Shown in pieces: positions 21,995-33,784 of a DNA stretch of 64,000 nucleotides. Under the pieces are notes generated by a model that saw nothing but the letters and a program-made list of their open reading frames with translations, was not told the DNA's origin and searched no databases. Positions within the stretch are counted from its first letter, which is position 1. Every line of letters starts with the position of its first letter. The stretch covers positions 105,301 through 169,300 of the forward strand of contig LLEY01000138.1 of NCBI GenBank assembly GCA_001414485.1, read 5' to 3'. The position numbers were made by a program, and so were the translations under genes. The stretch comes from Calycina herbarum (Eukaryota; Ascomycota; Leotiomycetes; Helotiales; Pezizellaceae).

Positions 21995-23890
21995 TCAATG
22001 TTTCCTAACCCCGCCTTCCTCCCAAGCAGGGGTCAATTTTGTTTTACGTCGCTTTCTCGCCGCTTCCTCGTTCTTCTTCTCCTCGGTTTTATTAGCCTCC
22101 ATAGCCCGCATTCGCTTCTCCGCCGCCTCTCTGGCCTCAACTCTTATCCGAGCATTTCTTCTATGGTTCAATTCAGATCGTGCCTCTGCAAGAGCGGCAC
22201 TGATGGGTCCTCCATGAACGAGATTCGTTAGGTCTCGCGTGCGTGGATCGTTTGCAGTATTAGTTGGGTTTCGGGCGAGAGTACGACCGGTGCCTTGGTG
22301 ATTGGGGTTGTATGGACATGAAGACGCGTGAGCTGATTCTCCGATGCGCATGATGTTGTCCCACGAGGCGAGACATACGAAGCACCATGACTGTCCGCAG
22401 CGACCTGTTGAGTTGTTAGTTATCTTGTATGGAAGAAAGCCAAGAATTGAAGACACTGTTAGAAGAGGAAAAGAATGGGAAAGAATAACTTACACATCAA
22501 ATGATCGCAACCCTCGGTTTTAGTGATTCCCTCCCCACAACTTGGACAAATCTTTGAATGATCACTAGCGAGAAGTTTAGCAGTGGCTTCTGCCTCTTCT
22601 AATCGTTGGATTGCAGTTGATGATTGATCGAATTCAAAGCATGTTTGACCCTCATGAAAAGGAACCTTGTGCAATGCGCAGATGGCGAATGAACATTCTT
22701 TGCAAATCATTTTTGGATTATCAGGGTCAGTGTGGACTTGACCTGACCTACAATGCGGGTTGAGACACATTGTAATTGAGGGGTTCGACAGGAGAAGGAG
22801 ATACTCGTATCTGGGACTATGTTAGTTTCAATTTTATTGAAGAGTATTGGGAAGGGAGAAATCACCGAGTATATGACGATTTGGATCCATAAGTTTTGAT
22901 TTCAGATTTCGAAAAGAGTTCCGGACAGAAAACACAGTTTAGTCGATGAAGAGCTCCTTCTGAAAGAGTACTTGCGATACTTCCTTCGACGCACGAGAAA
23001 CAAGCGCGTTCATCGTGGTCGTGATCACAGGTTGAAGTAATATTCTTTGCTGGGAAAGAGGAAATTGGAAGGGAGTCGGCGCAAATCGCACATTCAATCT
23101 CCTTTTCCGTTGTCAGGGTCGACGAGCCACTATCTTTCACATCTCTCTCATCAACCGCGTCATAGTTCTCATTATCGACTTCCATCTCGTGGTGTCGTTG
23201 AACGGGACCTCTTCTGTAACGTCCATGATAACCACCTCTGTAACCACCTCTGGCTGGGTAACCCGCGTTACGGGGTGGGGGTCCTCGCGTAATCTCTTCA
23301 TTTTCCTCCTCGCTGGACTCGGACTCTGAATCGGAGATCTCTTCCCTTCTAACTGTCGTCTCGCTACCGTTTGCGTTATTTTGAGTTATTCCCTCATTCT
23401 GGCGACCGGCATGATTGGCATTTGCTCCCTCGTGCTCGCCATCTGCGAAGACAACTGGAGCCTGGTTGAAAGCCTCTTCATCGTACTCCTGCCACTCCTC
23501 GCCATTGTCCTCCAGTTCAGTGCCACCCATAACCTCGTCGGGATCCTCATTTTCATCATTATCAGTATCGTCATCTTCATCCTTCACATATCGAGAAGCA
23601 CGACGACTATGTTGAGAGGGAACCGGCTCAGGCTGCGGCTCAGGAACAGCATATCTCGGTGGAGTTGGGAAAGGACCACCATTGCTTAACCAGTTCTCAA
23701 TTCCCTGTGATTCTTCCTCATCAAGTCCCTTTGCGAGACCGAATAACGCAAGAAACAGAGCTGATCGATTTGATGGCGCCGGTGGAAGGTCGATCTTGTA
23801 TTCGCGCAGGATTTGCTGCATGCGCAGAGTATGGTGCTCTCGCATTGTCAATCCGAAGACGACTAGGCGTTGTCCATCGTTGGCTGCCAT
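21995..23890 (-). CDS. RBR-type (RING-IBR-RING) E3 ubiquitin ligase
   Basis: Three exons, 23890-22866, 22810-22494 and 22404-21995, give 583 residues. RING1 spans about 267-322 (CAIC ... CDHDHDERACFSC ... CVFCPELF). The IBR spans about 357-410 (MCLNPHCRSGQ ... CKECSFAICALHK ... HEGQTC). RING2 starts CPSCGEGITKTEGCDHLMC at about 430, continuing into CGQSWCFVC. In RBR ligases the Cys in the GC-x-H segment accepts ubiquitin as a thioester; here that is C443. The N-terminus (1-70) is a conserved-looking helical region without a name I recognise. It is followed by an acidic stretch (103-141) and an RGG-like tract (about 213-228) that suggest nucleic-acid or protein binding. The C-terminus is a basic coiled-coil (about 545-583). 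Substrates are unknown. Confidence 0.9.
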
Positions 23891-26800
23891 TTTGAAAACC
23901 GTCTCTTTGGAGATGGAGTGTGTTGGTTTTCAGAATAAGGTTAGATGCGGGGTAGAAGTTGGAAGGTGAGGTTAATATATCGAGTCTCGACTCGATAAAA
24001 TGTCTCTGTCGACCAAGATCGTGTCTCGTGTAGGAAACAAGACCTAACAGAAGAATGTGGGTTGTTCTTGATTGTATATCAAACTTTATAGCATGACCTC
24101 ACAAACCAATTGACGAACCACTGGTGAATGGATGATGTAACTCATTCACTCCCGCTAGGAATTCTGAGCTCAGAAACAAAGCTCAAAAAGTACATGGAAA
24201 AAGTTAAGAGATTCCCAAGCGAAGTCCTGGACGCATATCACGATGACAAGGCTCAAAACTCCTAGGCTGACGTGGTTGCCTAACGAAGCAGCAATTTACC
24301 TGATGGGCGCCTGGAAAAGATGAAGGAAGAGTTCGAATTTTAGAAGAAGAAACGGTTTAGATTGTAGGCAACGATGACTAAAGAATCATACTAATGAAGT
24401 TTAGGACCCGAGCTTGTCACCGATCTTGAGGTTAAGGTTTTCGATCGACTTCAACCGGCCCGCGCCGCCTCCAATCATGACAGCTTAGTTGGTGCACATG
24501 TGAGATGGTTATTTTGGCAAAAGCGGTGCTTAGGAGACAACGATTTTTGGGAGGGAGATCGTGTTACACAGGGGAATGAAATGAAGCGGCGATATCGAGA
24601 GAAATTTTGATATGTACAAGTTGAGTGCTTCGAGGGAGAGAAAGACGCAACCAGGTAGACAACCCAATGCGATCACAATTCTGAGGGAATATCCATCAAT
24701 TATAGTTGAAAATGGGGTTCCTGACTTCACACGGGCAATCGCGACAAGTGCTAGATGTGTACTTGGACGCTCCGCGATCTCGATAATGTTGTATGCAAAT
24801 CGTTTCCCGCGATGCGTGTAGAATGTAACACAGAGCCTCACAATCGGCCGCTAACCCCTCATTCTGAGTTCCGAAAAGTGTCCAGTTTGAGTTAAAACCT
24901 CGTATATCAAGAGAGAGAAGCACCGAAGTCAGATAAAACTTCAGCAACTGAAAAGAACTTGTTTGCTATCAAGTCATTCTCATCAGGAGCTTAGTCAGGT
25001 GACTTGTAGTTTTCGATAGTTTCTGTACTGCATCCTGTAATCGACATTAAAACTCTTATAACACATAAAAATACATACCTCGATATCAAAGAGTTCTCGT
25101 TTCCATCAACGACCCCTCCCGTCCACTTGCACTTCAAAACCACGTGATCTACTTCCAATCAGGATGACCTGATGTGGAAAATGCATGGCAGTCCCAGTCC
25201 GGAAAAGTCCCTGAAAATCCGAATCCACACCCACGTTGCGGTATCCCAAAAAAGAGGACTGAAACAAGAAATAAAGATATCTGGAATTAAAAACCCGGCA
25301 TCCTGCATAACCTCTCTGCTTCAATGGACAATACCGAGGTGAGTTTGTCATTCAGGCTGATGTTGAATTGTGCGCTTCCAAGATCTCGTTCAAACGAGAG
25401 ATTGTCTGTGACGTTGGCGATGATCTTCTCGTAAAAGAAAAGTTGAAAACTCTGTTATTATGACCCCTAATTCGATATCGAACATCCCAATACGTTCGTC
25501 GTCACCATTCATGGATCACCTGTTTCCATCTGCTGAGTCCAGAGTGTCTAGAAAATGCCTCGTCTACCAGGTCAAATTCTAGGCCGAAGAGTCAACCATG
25601 TTGTTGAGGAAAATCTTAGCAATGACAAAGCTCACAAACAGGCCCATCCATGGATGAAAGGAGAGAAAAAACTTTGGCTTCAATTTAAATGGAGTTATTG
25701 AAAATCCTGGACCTTATCCGAGTCCCTAGCGTTATTTTATCTGTCAACATGGACCGGGACAATCCCGTCCGATCGGTACGGAGACGGAAATTGAAGCAGT
25801 GGATTTGGGGCATTTTCTGTCGTGGAAAACATAGCTCGGAATAGAAGCCGGTTGATGGGAAGGCCCCTGACCGCCTGAATCAGATGAACGTTGCTTTTTC
25901 ACTCCCGACGAGTTTTTGGTTGGGAGTGGGTCTGTCTGGGTTTTGTCTGAGTTTGAGTGGGTCCTTCCAGAAGGAAGTTCTTGATTCATTTCGGGGTACT
26001 TTGAGTGGTGCAGGTTGCCGGTGGCTGGTGGTGGAGCTATTGCACGGCAGATTGTGTGAGTAACAAAGGCATCCAAGCTTAGCCAGGGTAAAACCCGACC
26101 AAAGTGATGGGACTTGATGGGTTGGCAGGGCTGGAATCTAGAATTGTTTCATTGAAGTGGAAATGAAAGGGCCCATCCAGTTGAAAGGGTTCACTTTTTG
26201 ATGTTTGATGCCTCGTCCCGAGAGACTGTAAAGGGGTTGGTTGGGTTGTGGAGTCTGTGGAGGAGTGTGGATGGTGGATGCCGGCACTTGAAAAGCTGGG
26301 ATTCTTGGGTCTTGGGAAGTTTGAGAAGATGCAAGAGGCTGAAAAAAAGCCCAAGTGTCAGACGAAAGGAGAAATAAGGAAGACAGGGGACATGGATATG
26401 ACCGAATAGGGAAATCGGGAAAGCAGAGAGAGAGACAAACTGGAAGCTGGAACGTTGTAGCTTTTGGAACACAAGTGGTCAGACAGCGAGGTTGAAGATG
26501 GAAATATACAGCTGCTCCAACAGGAATTTGGGGGAAGAAAAGAGGACTACTCAATTCTTGTTGACAACCTTCCACTTGGAATATAAAGTTACACAACATT
26601 TGAAGTATCACCTAGCTTTAGGCAGACGACATTGCTTCCACAGTTGTACCAGATTCGATTAATTCGGGGATAGGCAGTGCAACAAAGCTAAGACTGAAGA
26701 GCTCTCCCAACTTTCCAGGACCCATCTGCAGGCTCAACGGTCGACCCTGCATGCCCAGAGACCTTCATGCCCCAACCCGCCTTCCAGAGTGTTTCCGCCC

Positions 26801-27284
26801 ATCCTAGCACGGCTCTGCGTCAACCGTTTTGCTGCCATCAAACGGCTGGCTGAAGGAAGCGTGCGTCGAATATTGCTCAAGTGCAACGCGTCCAGCATAT
26901 TCCAAGATGCTTCTCTGGCTGCAAAGAAGCTCCCGCCTTATCTCTTGATGCCTTCCAGACTTGTTCCAATGCCTTGGATGTAACTCGGCCGGAGGCATCA
27001 AAGAGCTTCCACGCGAGCCTCAGGGACACCAGTTGGAACAATTGATCGCATGGAAGCTTGGAAGGATGCACAGAAGCGCGTGCGTATCCGGCTGATAGCA
27101 ACAATCAGCAACACAACAGCCGATGAGGCGTCCCAAGGAGAGATTAGATGTTGTCAAGAGGAAAGGCCGGGTCGGCTAAGTAGTGGGCTTCGGCGGCTAA
27201 GAGAGCCTCTACTCGCCTATACGAAGTGTGCTATCATAAGAGCGATTTCAAGTGTTGATGGCGTCTAGCAAAAGCATTCTGGAC
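23891..27284. other. gene-poor interval, no supported gene
   Basis: This is 3.4 kb of ordinary composition. Short frames exist on both strands (for example minus 24841-24530 and minus 26611-26138), but none shows family motifs, a convincing splice pattern or codon bias. A short minus-strand frame near 24480-24400 reads GGGAGRLKSIENLNLKIGD before a stop, which looks protein-like but is too short to call. Confidence 0.4.
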
Positions 27285-27536
27285 TTATGTGGGCGTTCCC
27301 TTGGTCCAGGTCCTCGCTATTGCCGGGTGTGCTATGGGAACACCATTAAAGCCATTTATTTTCTTTGCCTGAAGACGGCCCATTGCAAAAGCAGAAATGA
27401 TGGTAATAACCGTGAAAACACCTTGTACCAGCCCGAAAAGAAGCAGTGATGCACAATTGACGGCAGAGAATATGAAGTTGCCTTCTTCCACCGCGGAATG
27501 AGGTCTAATTGTGTTGAACAAAGTGTAGGGAGCCAT
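27285..27536 (-). CDS. possible small membrane protein (weak)
   Basis: An 83-codon frame starts with ATG in a favourable context (A at -3, G at +4). It contains one long hydrophobic stretch, FIFSAVNCASLLLFGLVQGV, continuing as FTVITIISAFAMG, that could form one or two membrane helices, followed by a basic QAKKING tail. A hydrophobic frame (about 27659-27540) lies just upstream in another frame after a plausible acceptor, so this may be the remains of a longer spliced or frameshifted membrane-protein gene. No family recognised; it may also be spurious. Confidence 0.2.
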   Translation of the reverse strand: MAPYTLFNTIRPHSAVEEGNFIFSAVNCASLLLFGLVQGVFTVITIISAFAMGRLQAKKINGFNGVPIAHPAIARTWTKGTPT

Positions 27537-30500
27537 CTTGATGATTCACGGCCCATCCGCCAGATATGAGAAGCCAAAACCAGAGACATCAAAGAGGCGA
27601 GTCGGCTGGAGAGACATACGAAGAGAATTGCCATCGCCACCACGATTGCCCTGACCTGTAATGAAATACGTATATCTGACTCGTTTAGATCACCTCAGCA
27701 AGATGGACCACCGTTGGTGCTTGAAACAACTCTTTTTTTTGATGCTGCTGAAATTCGGTCCTTTTTGGGAAATGCAGATGTTGCAACTTGAACAGTGCTC
27801 GCCACCAAAAACATTCAATTCTTTTGAGTGTTGCCATGGTGGCTCTTGCCGTGAGTGAGATCAGTACGGAAAGATTCCTCCCTCCCTCATCGTCGCTCCT
27901 TCCTGGCAGCGCATCAACGAGGAGGTTAAACCTCCTTTTGATGGAAAAAAATCCTCTTCCCCGAGACCTTTTCTGCAAACATCCGCTGTCAGAATTCACA
28001 TTACTGGGGATCGGCAACTAGGCTGGGCTGTCGAGAAAGTTGCCGGAAGTGCGCTAATGCCAGGTACGGCCTGCGGAGCCACGAACTCCTGCACGAAGAG
28101 CCAGGATCCCGCGAACGGTCGTCTTCAGGCTTCAGGTCCCTGGCACCGGCTTTGTCGTCGCTGGAGCCGTGGCCCGCTGAGTGATTCGCAAAAGTGCAAC
28201 CAATGCCGACAACCAGACTCGAGAACGTCCTCGAGCCATGTATCGGCAGGGTATAGAGCACTTATGGCTGGGTTTGAGGGCATACTCTATCAGACTGACA
28301 GAACCGACGGCGAATCTTCCGTGCAAGGAAAGAAAATGGAGCACGCTCGAGGGATGGTTGGTAAATTGGCTCGCTTCTCCCATCGGGGCTTTCCTTTTTT
28401 TTAAATTTTTTTATAGGGGGAGGGCAAAGGCTGCAAATGCCACGACTTCGGGACAGTCCTCAAGTCCCGGTGATCCAGTATGCCACCGGATATCTTCGCT
28501 AACCCTATTCATGTCAAAACTCAAGCCACGGAACCTCTCCTTCCTCGAGGCCTTCAGCAAGCATGAATGAAGTCTTTTCGGTTCAATCCCTCACCTCAAA
28601 TCGCATGTGAGGAAGTCCATCTCAGCATCCCATTTGTAAACTCCAGCTCAGCTCGCCCTTCGCTTCTGCTCGCTCTCTTCTGTTTGGGCTCCCAAGACGA
28701 TGAATTACCTGAGGCATGACACGTCGGCGCGTCAAAACGAACTCTCATTCCTCCAAGGCCCTGTATCTGATACCGGGGTCACCCAGCGTCCATTCTGACT
28801 CGTCCTTTTCGATCAGTGGCCCCCCAATGGGCATATCAAACACCAGGTGAGGCGACAGCTTGCAAACTTGCACCCTCAAGACGAAGAATTGATACGGATG
28901 CGCTGAAGAGGTGGTTGGCGGCTGGGCACCACGGCTCCAGCAACTTGCGCCTCTTGTACCAAATCATCACGGACTCGTTGCCACGCATCGCAGCCTTCGA
29001 TTACGACGGCAGGGTGGCGCCATGAAAACCCCGGCGATGATGATTTCAAGGTCGCCTAGAATTAGCTATTCTGGTTGGTTACAGAACCACAGATGTTACG
29101 AGATCGACCAAAGATTCAGACGTCGACGGCACCTGATACGACGGAGTTGTGTGACTTGACCTAAGGAGAGTGAATCATCATCACATTCGCTTTTCCTTTT
29201 GAATCCTCTACTAGTAGATTTACTCTTCGGCCTCTCATCTCCAACACCAGGTCTCGGGAGCAGACTCGGATAGGGACTCTTCTCCCCCCCAACCCAACGA
29301 CAAAGGCAAAGAAGGCAAGACACCACCTATGCGATTGGCGATGGCGGAAGCGGACGCTGATTTCATGAAACACGGTAGCCTTCGCCCAAAATGGCCCTGA
29401 CATTTCTGGAAGCAGTGGAGCCTTCCACGGCGGGCACAGGATTACGATGAACCCTTCCGTGGAACTTCCCCTTGCCCTGGAAATGCGCTGGAAGACGGTT
29501 GGGTTGGAATCAGCAGCTCCGATGGCTTTGTGCTTCCCAGCAATCCGTTTCTACCCCAGTCGTCCGACGTGAGCTAGCTGCATGTAGAAGCACGAGAGCC
29601 GCGATCCCTGCCTTCCACGAGCGATGGCACTTGAAGTCTTGGGAGGCGCGGAACAGAGTGATATTGGATTGAAGAGCACGATGACCAGAGAGATGTGCAG
29701 GCCGCTCGCTGGCTGACCTTCCGGGAGAGGTTGTATCGCTTCCGGCCCATCTCATCTTCATTGTTGGTGAGAGAGCCCGGGGAAGCAACGAAGTTACATT
29801 TAGAGGCCCAGAAAAGAATATAATTAGCAAAAGGGGAAGTGTCAACGCCCATGCAAGCGTTGGGTTGTGGCTGACAAGTGTGTGGCACACCAACACTAAC
29901 GGACGGAAAAAATGTTTGCGAACTAGAAGACTCCAAGTGGGTGCTGCGATAAAACGATTCCCAGTATGTTTCCATAGGCCTCCCGGTAGACTGTCAGTTG
30001 TCTTCGTATTTCTTATTTTCGCTTGCGGGAGACTTGCAATTTCTGTTTTGCGGCTGCGCAGAGGCCTGTGTTTCGTTTCTGAAGCCCTCCAGGCCATCTC
30101 ACCCCATGAGTCGTTCCGTCGCAACGATGACCACAGTGCGCAGCGCAAATAGAAGTAGTTGCCATAAAGTCAATGGATCTGAGTAATCTCTGCCCAAGTT
30201 GAGAAGTTCATCTGCATCTCCATGCATCTGATGCAATGATTATGCGGCGCTCACATGGCAATTTCTCTCCCAAGAGGCCTTTCAGGATGATGACCCTGAA
30301 CATTGATTTTATTCATCCCTTCATCCAGTTATGATTATAAACATCCATCCAACGCAGGCCCTGTTGCTTCGTGGCCTGCCATGGTCCACCACAATGCCTC
30401 TGAATGTCGTAACTTGAGCCTGTTCAATGCTACCGCAGGGGCAAGCGAGGCCAAAGCAGACTAGACAGACTAGACCAACGGTGGCATTTAAGCTCGCCTT

Positions 30501-31250
30501 TTTTTGGTGGGCGCAAGTGTCAAGATCTGCCTTCATCTCCCAAAGCGAGACTTGGGAGTTGGTGATCTTCAATACCCGTTTGTGTCACTTTTCTTCTGCC
30601 GCCGCGCTCATTTCACCCCTTTTTTACCCCTTTCGGGCACAATTACCTTGCACCTCAACCATCTGGTATCATACCAGTGGTATGATGGCATCACATAATC
30701 AGCTAGCACACACACTTTTCTGAAATGACATGAATTACATCTTCTTGCAGATGGACACCCTCTGCTCCATCCTTCAACCACCTGGCACCCCGGTGGATTG
30801 GATAGTTCTGCTCGTCTAAAAAAGGGTGCTAAAATTGTTCTCATTCCACACCACACCACACCACTGCAGGGCCCGAGCAGATGAAAAGAATGATGAATCC
30901 GAGCCATGGCTATTTGCAAAATTACGGGCCTGCGGTTCTCTGGCAACAGTTCCTCCACGCCCGGCCAGCATCTTCTCTCATTTCTCATTTCAATTGTCTT
31001 TTCTCCTTCCGTCTTCCCCTAGCCTCCGCGCCGCCGCGCCAGCATCATCATCCCTACCTACACTCCTTGAGACTCCCTTTCTTCTGGCACTGGTCTGGAA
31101 GAGCAACCCTTGCTCTGCCCTGAACGAGCCTCCCCAGTCGCCGGGCCACTACCCACTGGCCCACCACTGCAGCAGCACCCACCCAAGCAGGAGATCTGCC
31201 CCCTTGCCAGCACCAGCACCAGCAGCCCAAGGGACTCCCACTCCGTGGCA
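27537..31250. other. gene-poor interval, CT-rich toward the right
   Basis: There are many short overlapping frames on both strands but none with support. From about 30900 the plus strand becomes rich in CT and CA blocks, as in fungal promoters, leading into the ATG-free leader described next. No tRNA or rRNA signature was seen. Confidence 0.4.
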
Positions 31251-31252
31251 TG

Positions 31253-32232
31253 GCAGGGCAGGCAAGGCAAGGCAAAGTAAAGTGGCTCGAGGCAGGCACG
31301 CCCTCGCGTTGCAGCTGGTATAAGAAGACACCGAGAGCCCCCTTCGCACAACAAAATAATCCTTTACTTTCAAAGTAATAATCCCGCTTGTCTCTCGCTC
31401 CTCACTATCTCCTCTCTCCTCTCCTCCTATCCAGATCCTCGTCGTCCCCGACTACACAACTACTTCTTTGGGATACTCCGAAGACAATTACTCACTCGTG
31501 CTCACTCATACTCAGCTTGCAACGCTGCCACTGCACCATCTGCACCACCACCCCTTAGCTTTCTGCAACTGCAACATCCAAGTCTCGCATCCTGCAACCA
31601 CTTACACATACTTCCCTACCTTTACCACGCCTACCTCTTTCCACGCCGTCCGATACGGGCCTTTTATATTATCCTCCGCTGTCGTCTTACCGGCAGCAGT
31701 TCACGCAGACGCAGCCTCCCTCAACTCCATCTAAATCGGTCGGCTACCGACACAAACGGTGCTGCCCTGCACTGCACGATCCTGCATTAACGTCCCAGCT
31801 TGCTCCCGCCTACCACATTGCCTCGTCGCAGAGCCTGTTACGAAACGAGGAACATCAAAGCACCCTAGTCTTTTCTAGAAAAGAATAATTACCACCTTCT
31901 TTCCCATCTCATTCGCAAAAGTTAAAAGTTTCAATCCATTGGCATTCGCTCAAGAACTTGCGCCCGGAACCAAAGTCACTCACACCTCATCTCCCACTCG
32001 TTTTGCGATAACAATAAAAGACTTTGGAAAGTTCATCGGGATTCCCCATTTTTATCTACAGGCAGCCTTGAGCAGCGCAATCAAAAGCAACGTGAGTCAG
32101 AACCTTTCCTCGCCTGGCTTCAGGAGTCATTCATGATTACCCAACTTGTGGCAATTTGTTTCCAATACAACTCTGCCACAACCATATATTCGAGCCCAAC
32201 TGACAAAATGTTTTCTCAGCCTCACAACCGAC
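31253..32232 (+). promoter_or_regulatory. ATG-free leader region with intron
   Basis: From 31253 to 32132 (880 bp) the plus strand contains no ATG, against roughly 8 to 14 expected from its composition. A TATA-like gtataag lies at 31318-31324, followed by CT-rich sequence typical of fungal transcription starts. A canonical intron fits 32093-32219: donor GTGAGT, branch CTGAC and acceptor CTCAG. The ATGs at 32133 and near 32208 would be removed by splicing. This looks like a long, translation-compatible 5' untranslated region for the small ORF at 32233. Transcription itself is inferred. Confidence 0.45.
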
Positions 32233-32328
32233 ATGATGATTTCCACAGAAGTTCAATCTTTCAACATGGGCCGCGGCGCATATGATACCACGGATCTCCC
32301 AAAGCCTCCACCACCAAAGCCTCGATAA
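32233..32328 (+). CDS. candidate 31-residue (or 20-residue) microprotein
   Basis: After the proposed intron (32093-32219) is spliced, the first ATG in the transcript is 32233. It opens a 31-codon frame: MMISTEVQSFN followed by MGRGAYDTTDLPKPPPPKPR and TAA at 32326-32328. A second in-frame ATG at 32266 gives the 20-residue form and would be first if the acceptor CCACAG at about 32250 is used. The peptide ends in a Pro-rich basic motif. No family recognised. Downstream sequence in the same frame stays unusually open (only one stop between 32329 and 32898), so a longer decayed or recoded product cannot be excluded. Without splicing, the first ATG (32133) gives a different short frame. Confidence 0.35.
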   Translation: MMISTEVQSFNMGRGAYDTTDLPKPPPPKPR

Positions 32329-33550
32329 ACGGTCCTCGATTCCCTCAGCCAAAACACAAACCGATACTCGAGCAGATCGGGGTTCACTGAACCAACCGCC
32401 CGAGGCGAACAACCTCAAAGCCAAACTCGCGCCGCGCTTGATGATAGCGACGCATCGACCGAGCGATATTTCTCGGGCTCTTTTTTCCAGACTTCTTCTA
32501 CGACAATTTAAACTTCTTACAGCTTTTCTCACGAAAACACCATTCTAATACCCACCATCGAAATCTTGGCTTTTCAACCTTGTATATTATCACCCACGAC
32601 TTGCGACGATTCTCATTCTTTCCATCTGCCACATTCCACATTCCCGATCCGATCGTCAAATCGCTCCGGCAATCTCAACACAACCGCTGCGGCAATCGAT
32701 ACCGAAACAAGCCTCCATTCCTGGGGAAACATCATCAATCCCTTTCCCATCCAGCCTCATGTCTCGAAACACAGCACAGACAATGGCTTAATGGCGTCCC
32801 CTCACAATCACTCCCCAATCAAAAAGTCTTTCGGTCTTGTCAGCGCGGTTACATGGAAATACAACATAGGAAAATTGGGATCTGGCGTTTGCATTTAGAA
32901 ATGGGATTGTAATTTTTTGCTCGCTTTTTACAATTTGGGATACACGTCTTTGTTCTTTCAGCCAGTTGTCCTTCATCTGTTTCTCCTCGGCGCGCGTTGT
33001 ACTCTCTTGTATCATCATCTCATTTTTTTCATCTCGGCGCTGCACAAAATGGGAATCATCTTTCGGGTTGGGAAAAATACTGCGCATATAGATTTGTTTT
33101 TTGCTTTTTGCATTTGTTTTTTTCGTTGGATAAGATTAAGAATTGGGTATTATGTAGCCTCACGGCTTGCTTTTTAAACAGCTTTTGTACAGGATAGGAA
33201 AATTAGTTTCGGTTTGCTTTATTTGCTTTTTGGTTCTTTCTTCTCCTGCGATTTCCTAGCCATTTGTTGTACCTCTTGTGTGTTATTGTGTTTGTAACTT
33301 GTTTTTGGAAGAAAGATGGATTTTGTGTTTTGAAGGCTGGATCCTGATTATTCGAGGATGCATGTTATACCCCAATCATAGACTTTTTTTCGTGTTTTAC
33401 TTTGGAGTGTATGAGAAGAGAGAGAACGACTTGGCGGATTTATTAATGAGAATGGGATGGATTGGATTGGAAGAAGAGAAACTTAATTACCACAATATTA
33501 TTATCATCTTTTTTGGTCATATTTTTTTCACTTGTGACGTTTGCTTGCTT
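32329..33550. other. probable 3' untranslated region then T-rich sequence
   Basis: This is CA-rich to about 32900 and then strongly T-rich on the plus strand, with many runs of five to seven T, as in the 3'-UTR/terminator regions of fungal genes. Low stop density in all plus frames between 32300 and 32900 follows from C-richness and is not by itself coding evidence. No independent gene is supported. Confidence 0.35.
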
Positions 33551-33557
33551 CTGTGAA

Positions 33558-33784
33558 GGCGTCACCAGGGGTTGCAGGAATTCGTGATTGTAGTCCCCTG
33601 GCGCTTTCTCTTCTATAATTGTCCTAATCATTCTAGGAGGATAAAGTAAATATAAATATAATTGTTCTAGTTGTTTGGGACAATTAGATTCATTTCTCCA
33701 GTCTTAATCAAACAATCGGGCAAGCAGCGCAATGGAATTCTACTCTTAGTCACCTACAAATTCCAGCACCCCCTAGTGGCGTGA
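33558..33784. mobile_element. MITE-like inverted-repeat element, copy 1
   Basis: The left end carries caccaggggttgcaggaatt (33563-33582). The right end carries the inverted counterpart aattccagcaccccctagtg (33759-33778). Flanking ggcgt occurs at 33558-33562 and at 33778-33782, a candidate 5-bp target duplication overlapping the terminus by one base. The same terminal sequence occurs at 44035-44273. There is no coding capacity. The CAGGGG terminus resembles hAT-type ends, but hAT elements make 8-bp duplications, so the superfamily is open. Internal sequence is not shared between the two copies. Confidence 0.45.

Noticed and set aside
24400..24490. Minus-strand GGGAGRLKSIENLNLKIGD fragment
   Set aside because: It looks protein-like but is too short and lacks a connectable upstream exon, so no gene is called.
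26138..26611. 157-codon minus-strand frame rich in Pro, Phe and Ser
   Set aside because: Composition follows local purine/pyrimidine skew; an overlapping frame of similar quality exists, and no motifs or splice support were found.
32137..32532. 131-codon minus-strand frame opposite the microprotein locus
   Set aside because: Probably an antisense shadow of the C-rich plus strand; its Arg/Leu/Trp-rich composition is that of reversed CA-rich sequence.
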